64,000 nt of DNA. Source: Microtetraspora sp. NBRC 13810. GTDB lineage: Bacteria; Actinomycetota; Actinomycetes; Streptosporangiales; Streptosporangiaceae. Of this stretch, positions 48,399 through 58,583 are shown piece after piece. The stretch spans positions 1-64,000 of the forward strand of contig NZ_BSRQ01000002.1 of NCBI RefSeq assembly GCF_030268685.1, given 5' to 3'. The notes under the pieces are model-generated. The model was not told the DNA's origin. It saw only the letters and a list, made by a program, of their open reading frames with translations, and did not search any database. The position numbers and the translations under genes were made by a program. Positions within the stretch are counted from its first letter, which is position 1; each line of letters starts with the position of its first letter.

Positions 48399-49787
48399 TC
48401 ACTCCGCTCCGTCCGCCCCGCCGGCCCCCTCCACGCCGTTCGCCAGCTCGGCGAGGAGCAGCGCCTCCGCGAGGCAGGCCTGTTCGAAGTCGGCCAGGTG
48501 CAGGTTCTCGTCCACGCCGTGCGCCCGGGCGGCCGGATCTCCTCCCGGGCTCGTGATCAGGATGGCCGCGTCCGGGCACGCGGCGGCGAACTCCGCGACG
48601 AAGGGGATGGCTCCGCCTCCTCCGACGTCCACCACGTCGCCGCCGAAGGCCCGCCGGTAGGCGCGCCGGGCCGCCTCGAACGCCGGTCCCCGGGTGTCCA
48701 CCGCGTACGGCTGCGCGACCTCCGCCTCGGTGACCTCGACCCGGGCGCCCCAGGGGGCGTGCGCGCGGAGATGCCCGGCCAGGGCCGCGCGGGCCCGTAC
48801 CGCGTCGTCCCCCGGCGCGACGCGCAGGCTCACCTTGGCCCGGGCGGACGCCGTGAGGGCGTTGGCGGCCTCCGGCACGGCGGGGGCGTCGATCGCCAGG
48901 ACGGTCGCCGCGGGCCCGGCCCAGACCCGCTCGGCGACGCCGCCCGAGCCGAGCAGCCCGACGCCGTCGAGCACCCCGGCCTCGGCCCTGAACCGTTCGG
49001 CGGGATAGTCCGCCTGCGGCGGGCGGCCGGTGACCAGGCCGTCCACCGCGACGTGGCCGTGCTCGTCGTGCAGGGTGGCGAGCAGCCGGCACAGCGCGGT
49101 GAGCGCGTCGGGGGCCGCCCCGCCGTAGGTGCCGGAATGCGCGTTCTCCGCCAGGGTCCGCACCTCGACGACGCAGTTGGCCAGACCTCGCAGCGTGGTG
49201 GTGAACGAGGGGACACCCGCTTCGAAGTTCTCCGAGTCGGCGAGCACGATCACGTCGGCGGCGAGCCTGGCACGGTGCCGGTCGAGGAAGGCGCCGAGCG
49301 TCGGGGAGCCGATCTCCTCCTCACCCTCGACGATGACGACGACGCCGACCGGTGGGCGCCCGCCATACGCGCGCAACGCGGCCAGGTGGACGGCGATCCC
49401 CGCCTTGTCGTCGGCGGACCCGCGGCCGTACAGCCGCCCGCCGCTCTCCCACGGCTCGAACGGCCCGCCCGACCACGCCGCCGGATCGCCGGCGGGCTGC
49501 ACGTCGTAGTGGGCGTACAGCAGCACCGTGGGACGGCCCGGTGGAGCGGGGCAGGTGGCGACGACCACGGGACGGCCGCCGGGGACGTCGTCCAGGATCT
49601 CCACCTCCCGCGCGGCGCCGGCCAGGAAGAGGCGCGCCGTCAGTTCCGCGCAGCGGCGCACGTCCCCGGCGGCGGCCGGGTCGGCGCTCACCGACGGGAT
49701 GCGGATGAGGGCGTCGAGGTCGGCTCGTACACCAGGCAGCACTTCCCGTACGGCGCGCCGCAGGTCATCGTTCACCGAATCGCGCAC
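48399..49787 (-). CDS. M20-family dipeptidase
   Basis: This 462-residue zinc peptidase has metal and catalytic motifs VLLYAHYDVQPAGD, GSADDKAGIAVHLA and VEGEEEIGSP; the dimerisation domain has AHSGTYGGAAPDAL, and GVDENLHLADFEQ closes the active site. The long form with HYDVQP is typical of the CNDP/PepV-like dipeptidase clan. GTG 49787 has AGGAAA upstream and overlaps the end of the MFS gene by 23 bp; GTG 49775 is an alternative. Transporter and dipeptidase are probably one operon for importing and cleaving a small peptide-like compound, which is inference. Confidence 0.88.
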   Translation of the reverse strand: MRDSVNDDLRRAVREVLPGVRADLDALIRIPSVSADPAAAGDVRRCAELTARLFLAGAAREVEILDDVPGGRPVVVATCPAPPGRPTVLLYAHYDVQPAGDPAAWSGGPFEPWESGGRLYGRGSADDKAGIAVHLAALRAYGGRPPVGVVVIVEGEEEIGSPTLGAFLDRHRARLAADVIVLADSENFEAGVPSFTTTLRGLANCVVEVRTLAENAHSGTYGGAAPDALTALCRLLATLHDEHGHVAVDGLVTGRPPQADYPAERFRAEAGVLDGVGLLGSGGVAERVWAGPAATVLAIDAPAVPEAANALTASARAKVSLRVAPGDDAVRARAALAGHLRAHAPWGARVEVTEAEVAQPYAVDTRGPAFEAARRAYRRAFGGDVVDVGGGGAIPFVAEFAAACPDAAILITSPGGDPAARAHGVDENLHLADFEQACLAEALLLAELANGVEGAGGADGAE

Positions 49788-50946
49788 TGAGCGGTTTCCT
49801 TTCCGATCGCTTGTCGAGCAGGGACGGGACGAGGGCGAGAGCAAGCACGGCGCCGAGCAGCGCGAACCCGGCCGAATACCCGGCGGGCCCGGCCACCAGC
49901 CCGAACCCGACGGCGCCGATCCCCATCCCGCCGTCGTAGGCGAGGTTCCACAGCGCGCTCACCCGGCCGGCCTGGGAGGGCGAGGACCGCTCGAACATCA
50001 GCGCCAGGGTCGCGTTCTGGGCGGCGCCGAACCCGGCGCCGAAGAGCGCCGCCCCGACGATCACCGCGTACGGGACGTCGAGCAGGACGAGCCCGGCCAT
50101 CCCGACGACCGTGGCGAGCACCGAGGGCACCAGCAGGGCGGCCTGGCCGTGGCGGTCGCCGTACCGGCCGGCCGCCCAGCGGGCGAGCGGCATCGCGCAG
50201 GAGAACGCGAGCAGCGCCGCCGCGGCCGTGCCCGGTGAGCCGGCGGGGACGGCCAGCGGCAGGAACGTCAGCAGCACCCCGGCGGCCAGGGCGATCACGG
50301 CGAAGACGATGACGGGCCGGGCGATCCCGGCGCGGCGCAGCGCGTGCAGGACGCCTCCGTGCTGCTCGACCGGCGCCGTCCTGGCGGGCAGCCAGGGAAT
50401 CCCGATCAGCGCCAGCAGGGTGAGTCCCGTCGCCGCGAGGAAGACCGGCCCGTAGCCGAGCAGCGGAACCAGCCACAGGCCGATCGGCAGTCCCAGGATC
50501 GCGGGTATCCCGACGGCCACCCCGTACACGCCCAGCGCCTCGCCCCGGCGTCCGGCCGGAGCCAGCTCGGCCACCAGGGCGGGGCCGGCCACGACCACGA
50601 TCGCCAGACCGGCGCCGCGTGCCAGACTCGTGGTCAGCACCATCGGCAACCCGGACGACAGGACCAGCAGGGCCGAGGGAGCGCCGAGCAGGAGGACGCC
50701 CAGCGCCATGCCGGCGCGGTAGCCGTACCGGCCCAGCAACGCCGGCGTGACCAGCTCCATGAGCACGGTCGCCAGCATGGTGACGCCGGTGGACAGCCCG
50801 GCGCCCATGTCGCCGGAACCGCCCTCCGCCGTGTACAGCGGGACGAGCGGCACCAGGAGATAGAAGGTCGTCATCGAGGCGAGCGAGGTCACGCCCAGGA
50901 GGACCATCGGACGGGTGAGCAGCGGTCGCGCACCGGTGCGGATCAT
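49765..50946 (-). CDS. MFS transporter
   Basis: This 393-residue protein has 12 predicted TM helices in two halves joined by a short cytoplasmic loop (WLPARTAPVEQHGGVLHALR). The MFS signature after helix 2 reads LLGRYGYRAGMALG. It is preceded by a divergent promoter region shared with the AAA-LuxR regulator and followed, with overlap, by the dipeptidase gene. The substrate is unknown. ATG 50946 (MIRTGARPLL) is the only reasonable start. Confidence 0.88.
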   Translation of the reverse strand: MIRTGARPLLTRPMVLLGVTSLASMTTFYLLVPLVPLYTAEGGSGDMGAGLSTGVTMLATVLMELVTPALLGRYGYRAGMALGVLLLGAPSALLVLSSGLPMVLTTSLARGAGLAIVVVAGPALVAELAPAGRRGEALGVYGVAVGIPAILGLPIGLWLVPLLGYGPVFLAATGLTLLALIGIPWLPARTAPVEQHGGVLHALRRAGIARPVIVFAVIALAAGVLLTFLPLAVPAGSPGTAAAALLAFSCAMPLARWAAGRYGDRHGQAALLVPSVLATVVGMAGLVLLDVPYAVIVGAALFGAGFGAAQNATLALMFERSSPSQAGRVSALWNLAYDGGMGIGAVGFGLVAGPAGYSAGFALLGAVLALALVPSLLDKRSERKPLSARFGER

Positions 50947-51039
50947 GGGGCCAGCCTCGCCGGAGCGGCGGCCGGCCGGATCGGGCAGATGCCCTATTCG
51001 GCATCCCTAGTTCTCCGCGCGATCTGAGAGCCTGTCTCC

Positions 51040-53910
51040 ATGGTGTTCGTGGGCAGAGACGCGGAGTTGTCCGCTCTGGGCGCGGCCTACGCACGGGTCC
51101 GAGGAGGTTCTCCCGCCACCGTGCTGCTCGGCGGCGAAGCCGGGGTGGGCAAGACCCGGTTGATCTCCGAGTTCGCGGCGCCGCTGGCCGGGGAGGCGCG
51201 GCTGCTGCGGGGCGACTGCCCCCAGATGGGGGAGAACGGCCTGGTGTTCGCGCCGTTCACCGCCATGTTGCGGGGGCTGTTGCGCACGCTCGGCGCGGAC
51301 GGCTTCCGCCGCCTGCTGCCCCGCGGCGAGCCCGGTGAGCTGGGCAGGCTGCTGCCGCTCCTGGGCCGGCCCGCCGGCGCCGGCGATCCCGCTCTGACCA
51401 GGGCGCGGCTCTTCGAGGAGATCCTCACCCTCTTCGAGAACCTCGCCGAGGAACGGCCCCTGGTGGTCATCGTCGAGGACGTGCACTGGAGCGACCGGTC
51501 CAGCCGGGAGCTGCTCGACCTGCTCATCGGAGGCCAGCAGGCCGCCGCGGCCTTCCTCCTGGTCGTGACGTACCGCAGTGACCAGGTGCACCGGGCGCAT
51601 CCGCTCCGCCCGGTGCTGGCCGAATGGGACCGCAAGCCGTGGACGACCCGGACTGAGCTCGGCCGGCTCGGCAGGGGCGACGTGGTCCGGCAGCTTCGCG
51701 GCCTGTCCGGCGGCGAGCCCGCTCCCGAGGTCGTCGAGGACGTCTTCCGGCGCAGCGAGGGCAACCCGCTGTTCGTCGAGGCGCTCTCGGCCCGGGTGGG
51801 CGCGCCGCTGCCCTCGTCCCTGCGCGACCTGCTGATCACGCCGCTCGACCGGCTGCCCGCGGAGTCCCGGCGGGTGGCGCAGGCCGCGGCCGTCGGCGGC
51901 GCCCGGGTCGGCCACGCGCTGCTGCGCGCCGTCACCGGGCTGGACGACGCCGGGCTGACCCGGGCGCTGCGCCCGCCGGTGAGCGAGAACCTCCTGCTGA
52001 TCGAGGAGGACGGGTACGCGTTCCGGCACGCGCTGATCCGGGAGGTGCTCTACGACGACGTTCTCCCCGGCGAGCGCGAGCTGCTGCACGTGCGCTACGC
52101 CGAGACCCTGGAGGGGGCGCCGGAGCTCGCCCCGCTGGGCCGGGCCGCGTACGAGTCCGCCCTGCACTGGCACGCCGCGAGGTGCCGGCCGTCCAGGACG
52201 CTGGCGGCCGCGCGCCGCGCCGCCGACGAGGCCGCGGCGTCTCTGGCGCACGCGGAACAGCTGCACATGCTGCTCCGCGTCCTGGAGCTGTGGGAGCAGG
52301 CCCCCGACCCGGCCACGTCCAGGGCCGACGTGCTCGACGAAGCGGTACGCGCCGCCATCGCCGCGGGCGAGAACGCGACCGCCGTCCAACTGATCGACAC
52401 AGCCCTCTCAGCCACCGCCCCCACCACCGACACCCCTGCCACCGACACCCCTGCCACCGCCCCTCCTGCCGATCCCCCCGCCGCCGGCCCTCCCGCCGAT
52501 CCCGCGCGGACCGGCTGGCTGATCGCCCACCGGGGAGAGCTGCGCCACCTCTTAGGCGTGCCGGGTGACCTGGACGACCTGCGTGCGGCCGCCCGCCTGA
52601 CGCCGCACGGGCATCCCGCGCGCGCCACCGTGCTCAACCTGTTCGCCCATCGCCTCCTCACCCTTCCCCGGGAGGCCGAAGGCAGCGCCGTCGCCCGCGC
52701 GGCGCTGGACGCGGCGCGGGCCGCGGGCGACGCCAGGGCCGAGGTCATCGCCACCGTCAACCTGACGTACGCGCGGGCCCGCGCCGGCGATCTCGACGCG
52801 CAACTGCCCCACCTGGTCGAAGCCCAGGCGACGGCGCGCCGCATCGGTGACCGGGCCGCGCTCCTGCACGCCTGCCGCTGCGAGGCCGACGTCCTGCAGG
52901 GCGCGGGAAGGTACGCGGAGGCGGCGGATGCGGCCCGCCGGGGGCTCGCGGCCACGCGGCCCGGCCTCGCCCGTACCGCGGGCCCGACCCACGCGGGAAA
53001 CCTCGCGGAGGCGCTGATCGCGCTGGGCCGGTGGGACGAGGCCGCCGAGATCGTCGAACACGCCCTGCGGCTCGCCCCGACCCCCAGCCTCGGCGCGTAC
53101 CTCATGGTGCTGACCGGGACGATCGCGCTGGCCAGAGGTGACCTCGGAGCCGCGCAGAACGCCGCGGCGCACGCCCGGGAGGTCTTCACCGGAGGCACCT
53201 CCTACGCGCAGGACCATCTCCTCCTGGTGCGCATGGAGGTGGATCTCCGTAAGGCGCAGGGGCGCACGGCCGACGCCGCGCGACTGGTGGCCGAGGCGTT
53301 GCGCGGCGGGCACGCGAGCCCGCGCTACCTGTGGCCGGTGATCGAGGCGGGCGCCTCCCTCGCCGTGCCCGGCCTGCCCGAGGCCGCGGCCACGCTGCCG
53401 GTGATCGGGCCCGTCCAGGAAACCCACCGCCTCGCCAGCACCGCCGAGGCGGGACAACCGGACCTGTGGCCACGCGTCGCTGACGCGTGGACGGATCTCC
53501 ACCAGCCGTACCCCCGCGCGCTGGCCCTGCTGAGAGCCGCGGAACACGCCGCGGAGGCGGGCGACCGCACCCGCGCCGCCGGTCATCTGGCCGACGCGGC
53601 CCGGGAGGCGGACCACCTGCGGGCCGAGCCCCTGCGCGCCAGGATCGAACGGCTGGCGCGCCTGGCGCGGATCCCGCTCGACGCCCAGGGCGGGACCGGC
53701 CCGGCCGGGGAGCGCGCCTTCGGCCTCACGCCACGCGAGCGGGACGTCCTGCGCCTGCTCGCCGACGGGCGTACCAATCGGCAGATCGCCGAGGAACTGT
53801 TCATCTCGGTGAAGACGGCGGGCGTGCACGTGGGCAACATCCTCGCCAAGCTCGGCGTACGCGGCCGCGTCCAGGCCGCCACGGCGGCCCATCGGCACAG
53901 GCTGGTCTAG
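51040..53910 (+). CDS. Large LuxR-family regulator with AAA ATPase domain (LAL type)
   Basis: This 956-residue protein has an N-terminal P-loop ATPase with Walker A in LLGGEAGVGKTRLISEF and Walker B in PLVVIVEDVHWSD, then winged-helix and TPR-like helical repeats (about 300-880). A C-terminal LuxR helix-turn-helix follows (GLTPRERDVLRLLADGRTNR and VKTAGVHVGNILAKLGVRGR). Residues ~455-485 are a Thr/Pro/Ala repeat linker (TDTPATDTPATAPPADPPAA). LAL proteins often control antibiotic or catabolic genes. The 93-bp divergent gap suggests it governs the MFS-dipeptidase operon. ATG 51040 lies in MVFVGRDAEL, the family start. Confidence 0.92.
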   Translation: MVFVGRDAELSALGAAYARVRGGSPATVLLGGEAGVGKTRLISEFAAPLAGEARLLRGDCPQMGENGLVFAPFTAMLRGLLRTLGADGFRRLLPRGEPGELGRLLPLLGRPAGAGDPALTRARLFEEILTLFENLAEERPLVVIVEDVHWSDRSSRELLDLLIGGQQAAAAFLLVVTYRSDQVHRAHPLRPVLAEWDRKPWTTRTELGRLGRGDVVRQLRGLSGGEPAPEVVEDVFRRSEGNPLFVEALSARVGAPLPSSLRDLLITPLDRLPAESRRVAQAAAVGGARVGHALLRAVTGLDDAGLTRALRPPVSENLLLIEEDGYAFRHALIREVLYDDVLPGERELLHVRYAETLEGAPELAPLGRAAYESALHWHAARCRPSRTLAAARRAADEAAASLAHAEQLHMLLRVLELWEQAPDPATSRADVLDEAVRAAIAAGENATAVQLIDTALSATAPTTDTPATDTPATAPPADPPAAGPPADPARTGWLIAHRGELRHLLGVPGDLDDLRAAARLTPHGHPARATVLNLFAHRLLTLPREAEGSAVARAALDAARAAGDARAEVIATVNLTYARARAGDLDAQLPHLVEAQATARRIGDRAALLHACRCEADVLQGAGRYAEAADAARRGLAATRPGLARTAGPTHAGNLAEALIALGRWDEAAEIVEHALRLAPTPSLGAYLMVLTGTIALARGDLGAAQNAAAHAREVFTGGTSYAQDHLLLVRMEVDLRKAQGRTADAARLVAEALRGGHASPRYLWPVIEAGASLAVPGLPEAAATLPVIGPVQETHRLASTAEAGQPDLWPRVADAWTDLHQPYPRALALLRAAEHAAEAGDRTRAAGHLADAAREADHLRAEPLRARIERLARLARIPLDAQGGTGPAGERAFGLTPRERDVLRLLADGRTNRQIAEELFISVKTAGVHVGNILAKLGVRGRVQAATAAHRHRLV

Positions 53911-54742
53911 GCCGTCGCGAACGGGCCTCCCTGCCGGTGGAGAACGTGCAGCGCGGCGAACGGCCGACATAGATACGGCGCCTTTGACACGGTTGTCCGG
54001 CGTGACGGAATTGCACGCGATGGCGGCCACGCACAGGGCGATGGACCGGCGAGAATCCCCTGCCGCGCACCAGAACCTGGCCTTTGCACAAAGGGCTCTG
54101 CCCGGGAAAGGCGGCGCGGACTTCCGGCGGCGGGCAGACGTTCCAGGGGCGTACGACGTCGATCTCCTGTCGCTGGGTGACCGATCTCCTGGGCCGGGCG
54201 GCTGAGGGCGGGTCGCCGCCGGGCCGGGCCGGCAGCGCCCTGGCCATGTCCGCGGCGCTCCGGTGACGCGGGATCATCCTGGCTGCGAGGCCGTGCCGGG
54301 ATCGCCGGTCATGGGGCGGACGTCGTATCCCGGTTCGCTTTCTCCAGGCTTTCCGCCATTTCGCGGGCATGCGTTCCGTACGCCGCCGCGCCGGCGAAGC
54401 AGGACACCGCGCCCCCGAAAGCCGGAATCACCGGAGGGTCGCCGTCATATCCGGCGCCATTCGCGACCGGCAGTGGCGCCTCCCGATTCCACGGCGCACC
54501 TCACCGGATATAGCGTAAAAAATCTTGACTCATCGGGTAATCATGGCGCGTTCCGGGCAAGGGGTCGAAAGGCGGGGCCCTCCGCCCCACAGGCCCCTCG
54601 CGGCACGGTCGTTCACCACCGCGCCATCAGCCCCACACCCGCCATCCCACAGAAGGTGCTCAAAACGTGACTTGACGGATCCGCTCCGCTAGCAAACGAT
54701 ATTCCCAGTCTATTAAGTAGGGATATAGGGGAGGCGGATGTC
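53911..54742. other. Intergenic region of about 830 bp
   Basis: I find no supportable gene. Several open frames cross it, but none has a ribosome-binding site with natural composition, and codon structure of the surrounding genes fades. The last 80 bp hold the probable promoter of the next gene: TTGACG at 54672-54677 and a -10-like ACGATA about 18 bp later, followed by GGAGG before the GTG start. Confidence 0.5.
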
Positions 54743-55678
54743 GTGCGCGCACTCATCCTGCTCGGCCTGGTCGGTCTCGCGGCCCAACTGGTCGACGGCA
54801 GCCTAGGTATGGCTTACGGGGTCACTTCGACGACCCTTCTGCTGGCCATCGGCACGAACCCGGCCGCCGCCTCGGCGACCGTGCACCTGGCCGAGATCGG
54901 CACCACACTCGCCTCTGGCATCTCGCACTGGCGCTTCGGCAACATCGACTGGAAAGTCGTAGCCAAGATCGCCATTCCGGGTGCCATCGGCGCGTTCGCG
55001 GGCGCGACGTTCCTGTCCAGCCTGTCCACGGAGACCGCGGCTCCGATCATGTCCATCATCCTGCTGGCGCTGGGCCTCTACATCCTGGTCCGGTTCACCG
55101 CGTTCGGCCTGCCCCGCGGCAACCTGGGCAAGCCGCTCCGCAAGCGGTTCCTCGGCCCGCTCGGCCTGGTCGCCGGGTTCGTGGACGCCACCGGCGGCGG
55201 CGGCTGGGGCCCGGTCGGCACCCCGGCCATCCTGGCCAGCGGGCGCCTCGCGCCGCGCAAGGTGATCGGCTCGATCGACGCCAGCGAGTTCCTCGTCGCC
55301 ATCGCCGCCAGCATCGGCTTCATCATCGGCATCGGCTCGGAGAACATCGACTTCGCCTGGGTCGGCGTGCTGCTGCTCGGCGGTGTGATCGCCGCCCCCA
55401 TCGCGGCCTGGCTGGTCCGGCACATCCCGCCGCGCATCCTCGGCTCGGCCGTGGGCGGTCTCATCATCCTGACCAACGTCCGCACCCTGCTGCGCAGCGA
55501 CTGGATCGACGCCTCCGACAGCGTGCAGACCGTGTCGTACATCGTCATCGCGGTCATCTGGGTCGCCGCGATCGTCTACTCGGTCCGCGAGTACCGCAAG
55601 GACAAGGCGCACGAGTCCGTCGAGGCGGTCGAGGCCGAGGCGGAGAAGCGGGAGGCCGAGCCCACCGCCGCCTCCTGA
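54743..55678 (+). CDS. TauE/SafE-family sulfite/organosulfur exporter-like membrane protein
   Basis: The protein has 311 residues from GTG 54743, with GGAGG 7 nt upstream. About eight to nine membrane helices are arranged as two repeats. The family feature of paired small-residue helices is visible in QLVDGSLGMAYGVTSTTLLL and GLVAGFVDATGGGGWGPVGT (the repeat G-x-x-D-x-x-x-G-G-G). The C-terminal tail is charged (KDKAHESVEAVEAEAEKREA). The family moves sulfite, sulfoacetate, taurine-derived or related anions. No sulfur-metabolism gene is adjacent, so the substrate is open. A terminator hairpin follows. Confidence 0.9.
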   Translation: MRALILLGLVGLAAQLVDGSLGMAYGVTSTTLLLAIGTNPAAASATVHLAEIGTTLASGISHWRFGNIDWKVVAKIAIPGAIGAFAGATFLSSLSTETAAPIMSIILLALGLYILVRFTAFGLPRGNLGKPLRKRFLGPLGLVAGFVDATGGGGWGPVGTPAILASGRLAPRKVIGSIDASEFLVAIAASIGFIIGIGSENIDFAWVGVLLLGGVIAAPIAAWLVRHIPPRILGSAVGGLIILTNVRTLLRSDWIDASDSVQTVSYIVIAVIWVAAIVYSVREYRKDKAHESVEAVEAEAEKREAEPTAAS

Positions 55679-55702
55679 CACCTCGGACGACCGCTCGCCC
55701 GG

Positions 55703-55754
55703 AAGGGGCGCCCGGCGGCACCGCCCCGAAAGGGCGGGCCCCCGGGCGCCCCTT
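55703..55754 (+). terminator. Nested hairpin terminator
   Basis: AAGGGGCGCCCGG (55703-55715) pairs exactly with CCGGGCGCCCCTT (55742-55754). Inside, CCGCCC and GGGCGG form a second stem. It starts 24 bp after the TauE-like stop and ends at CTTTCGG. Rho-independent-type ending without a long T tract, as is common in actinobacteria. Confidence 0.75.
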
Positions 55755-55885
55755 TCGGCATATGCCGACAAAAGCTGACATATCCCCCAAAAACGTAGAT
55801 TTTGCCTAAGGCAGGGCATATCAGGGCACCCATCCGCTGTTTTATTAGCTGAACTAAGTTCCGACGAGCAAGGGGGATCGTCGAT

Positions 55886-57730
55886 ATGTGCGGCATATGC
55901 GGATGGGTGGACTACGAGCGGGACCTCGAACTGGCGAGGGAGACCGTACAGGCCATGACGGACACGATGGCCTGCCGCGGACCCGACGACGAGGGACTGT
56001 GGGTCGCCCCGCACGCCGGCATCGGCCATCGCCGGCTCGCGATCATCGACCTCCAGGGCGGCCGGCAGCCGATGACCGCCGAGGACGACGGCAGGCCGCT
56101 GGCCGTCCTCACCTACAGCGGCGAGGTCTACAACTTCCAGGAGCTGCGCGCCGAGCTCTCCGCGCGCGGCCACCGCTTCCGGACCGAGAGCGACACCGAG
56201 GTCGTCCTGCACGCCTACCTCGAATGGGGCGAGGACCTCGTCGACCACCTCAACGGCATGTACGCCTTCGCGATCTGGGACGCCCGCCGCGAGGAGCTGC
56301 TGCTCGTCCGCGACCGGATGGGCATCAAACCGCTCTACTACTACCCGACGCCGCACGGCGTGCTGTTCGGCTCGGAGCCCAAGGCGATCCTGGCCAACCC
56401 GCTGGCGAAGCGGGCGATCGGCCCGGACGGCCTGCGCGAGATGCTCGGCTTCGTCAAGACGCCGGAGCAGGCGATCTTCGAGGGCATGCACGAGGTGCGC
56501 CCCGGCCAACTCGTGCGGGTGCGCAGGGAGGGGCTCAGCAAGCGCCGCTACTGGCAGCTGTCCTCCTACGAGCACACCGACGACATCCCGACCACCGTGC
56601 GGACCGTGCGCGAGCTGCTGGACGACATCGTCGCCCGCCAGCTCATCTCCGACGTGCCGCTGTGCACCCTGCTGTCCGGCGGCCTCGACTCCAGCGCGGT
56701 CACCGCGCTCGCCGCCCAGCAGCTCCGCGAACAGGGGCTGGGCAAGGTCCGGTCCTTCTCCGTGGACTTCACCGGCTACACCGAGCACTTCAAGCCCGAC
56801 GCGGTGCGCGAGACGCCGGACACCCCCTTCGTGCACGACCTGGCCCGGCACGTCGACGCGGACCACACCGACATCGTCCTGGACTCCGCGGACCTGATGA
56901 ACCCCGCCGTGCGCGACGCCGTCCTCACCGCCCGCGACCTGCCGGTCGGCATCGGAGACATGGACACCTCGCTCTACCTGCTGTTCAAGGCGATCCGGCG
57001 GCACTCGACGGTGGCGCTGTCCGGGGAGTCGGCCGACGAGGTGTTCGGCGGCTACAAGTGGTTCCACGACCCGGTCGCGGTCAACGCCGACACCTTCCCC
57101 TGGCTGTCGCCGCACGACCCCACCGGGCACGCCACGACGGGGCAGCTCCTCGACGAGGACCTGCTGCGCAAGCTGGACCTGCCCCGCTACCGGGCCGACC
57201 GGTACCAGCAGGCGCTCGCCGAGGTGCCGCGGCTGCCCGGCGAGACCGGCCTGGAACGGCGGATGCGGGAGATCAGCTACCTGCACCTCACCCGGTTCGT
57301 GCAGATCCTGCTCGACCGTAAGGACCGCATGAGCATGGCTGTCGGCCTGGAGGTCCGCGTGCCGTTCTGCGACCACCGGCTCGTCGAGTACGTCTTCAAC
57401 GCGCCCTGGGCCATGAAGACCTTCGACGGCAGGGAGAAGAGCCTGCTGCGGGCGGCCACCGCGGACGTGCTGCCGCGGTCGGTGGTCGAGCGGGTCAAGA
57501 GCCCCTACCCCTCCACCCAGGACCCCGCCTACGAGAGGGCGCTGCGCAAGGAGGTGACCCGGCTGCTGGACCGCCACGAGCTGACCGACCTCGTCGACGT
57601 GCCGAAGATCCGGAAGGCGCTGGAGCAGCCGGTGGCCGAGATCAGCCTCCTGCAGACCCGCGCGTCCCTGGAGGGCCTGCTCCAGATCAACGCCTGGCTC
57701 AAGGAGTACCGGGTCCAGGTCAACGTCTGA
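55886..57730 (+). CDS. asnB: Asparagine synthetase (glutamine-hydrolysing)
   Basis: This 614-residue enzyme converts aspartate, glutamine and ATP to asparagine. The glutaminase domain starts with nucleophile Cys2 (MCGICGWVDY) and includes GHRRLAIIDLQGGRQPM. The synthetase domain has the PP-loop LLSGGLDSSAVTALAA and, near the substrate site, SGESADEVFGGYKWF. LDRKDRMSMAVGLEVRVPFC and DHRLVEYVF follow. Length and motif order match the family. Standalone actinobacterial copies of this kind serve amino acid synthesis, though some work in natural-product or wall modification. It has its own terminator; ATG 55886 leaves Cys at position 2, which fixes the start. Confidence 0.95.
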   Translation: MCGICGWVDYERDLELARETVQAMTDTMACRGPDDEGLWVAPHAGIGHRRLAIIDLQGGRQPMTAEDDGRPLAVLTYSGEVYNFQELRAELSARGHRFRTESDTEVVLHAYLEWGEDLVDHLNGMYAFAIWDARREELLLVRDRMGIKPLYYYPTPHGVLFGSEPKAILANPLAKRAIGPDGLREMLGFVKTPEQAIFEGMHEVRPGQLVRVRREGLSKRRYWQLSSYEHTDDIPTTVRTVRELLDDIVARQLISDVPLCTLLSGGLDSSAVTALAAQQLREQGLGKVRSFSVDFTGYTEHFKPDAVRETPDTPFVHDLARHVDADHTDIVLDSADLMNPAVRDAVLTARDLPVGIGDMDTSLYLLFKAIRRHSTVALSGESADEVFGGYKWFHDPVAVNADTFPWLSPHDPTGHATTGQLLDEDLLRKLDLPRYRADRYQQALAEVPRLPGETGLERRMREISYLHLTRFVQILLDRKDRMSMAVGLEVRVPFCDHRLVEYVFNAPWAMKTFDGREKSLLRAATADVLPRSVVERVKSPYPSTQDPAYERALRKEVTRLLDRHELTDLVDVPKIRKALEQPVAEISLLQTRASLEGLLQINAWLKEYRVQVNV

Positions 57731-57740
57731 CGCCTCTCTC

Positions 57741-57779
57741 CCGCCCGGCCCGCCGGAGTGCCCCCGGCGGGCCGGGCGG
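57741..57779 (+). terminator. Strong 16-bp stem terminator after asnB
   Basis: CCGCCCGGCCCGCCGG (57741-57756) is perfectly complementary to 57764-57779, with a 7-nt loop. It lies 10 bp after the asnB stop. Confidence 0.85.
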
Positions 57780-57860
57780 CCCGCTCCCTGGGCGAGGCTT
57801 GCCGGGGCTGATGGCGGCACTTGACTTTGCCGGGCGTCCTCGCGGGTAGCCTCTGGATCG

Positions 57861-58544
57861 TTGAAGACGCCTGCTCGGGGCGGCCTTCCGCTCACCGCGC
57901 TGGCCGCCACCCTCACCGTCGGTACCGGCGCGGTCGACGTCGCCAGCTTCACCCGGCTGGGCGGGGTGTTCAGCAGTGTCATGACCGGCAATCTGGTGGT
58001 GTTCGGCTACGCCGTCAGCACCGTGTCCGTCCTGATGCTGCTGAGCACCGTCATCGCCGTGGGCGGTTACGCGCTCGGGGTGCTGGCGGGCACGCTCGTC
58101 GCCGGGCGGCCCCGGTCCGACGGACCGCTCTGGCCTCCCCGGGTCACCCTCACCCTCGTTCTGGAGTCGCTGGTCCTCGCCGTGTTCGGCGTCGGCTGGG
58201 TGCTGACCGGCGGGCGGCCCGGCGTCACCTGGCAGGCCGTGCTGCTCGGGTTGTCGGCGCTCGCGATGGGGTTGCAGAGCGCCGCCATGTGCGGCCTCGG
58301 CGGGCGTACCTCGATCTCCACCACGTACCTCACCGGGACCCTCACCGGCGTGCTCCCCGCGCTGCTCACCCGCGCCCGGCTGCGGTCCACGGACCGGCGG
58401 AGCATCGTCATCCTGGCCGCCCTGTTCGCGGGCGCGGCCATGGGCGGCCTCCTGATCGGCACCGTTCCCGCCGCCTTCCCCGCCCTCCCCCTCGCCGCCG
58501 TGGCCGCCGTCATCGTCAGGGCGGCCCGCCACCACCGCCACTGA
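57861..58544 (+). CDS. DUF1275 (YoaK-like) membrane protein
   Basis: This 227-residue protein has six or seven membrane helices. The opening LPLTALAATLTVGTGAVDVA, SFTRLGGVFSSVMTGNLVVF and, later, MGLQSAAMCGLGGRTSISTT followed by YLTGTLT are the conserved DUF1275 motifs (D-x-x-S-F and F-x-x-x-M-T-G-N). Function is not established; some members are linked to acid stress or transport. The start is TTG 57861; no ATG precedes the fold. A -10-like TAGCCT (57847-57852) ends 8 bp before it, and no ribosome site is visible, so a leaderless mRNA is likely. Confidence 0.85.
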   Translation: MKTPARGGLPLTALAATLTVGTGAVDVASFTRLGGVFSSVMTGNLVVFGYAVSTVSVLMLLSTVIAVGGYALGVLAGTLVAGRPRSDGPLWPPRVTLTLVLESLVLAVFGVGWVLTGGRPGVTWQAVLLGLSALAMGLQSAAMCGLGGRTSISTTYLTGTLTGVLPALLTRARLRSTDRRSIVILAALFAGAAMGGLLIGTVPAAFPALPLAAVAAVIVRAARHHRH

Positions 58545-58583
58545 CCGCCCCCGGCGGCCCGGGGTTCCTGACGGCGTGATTAG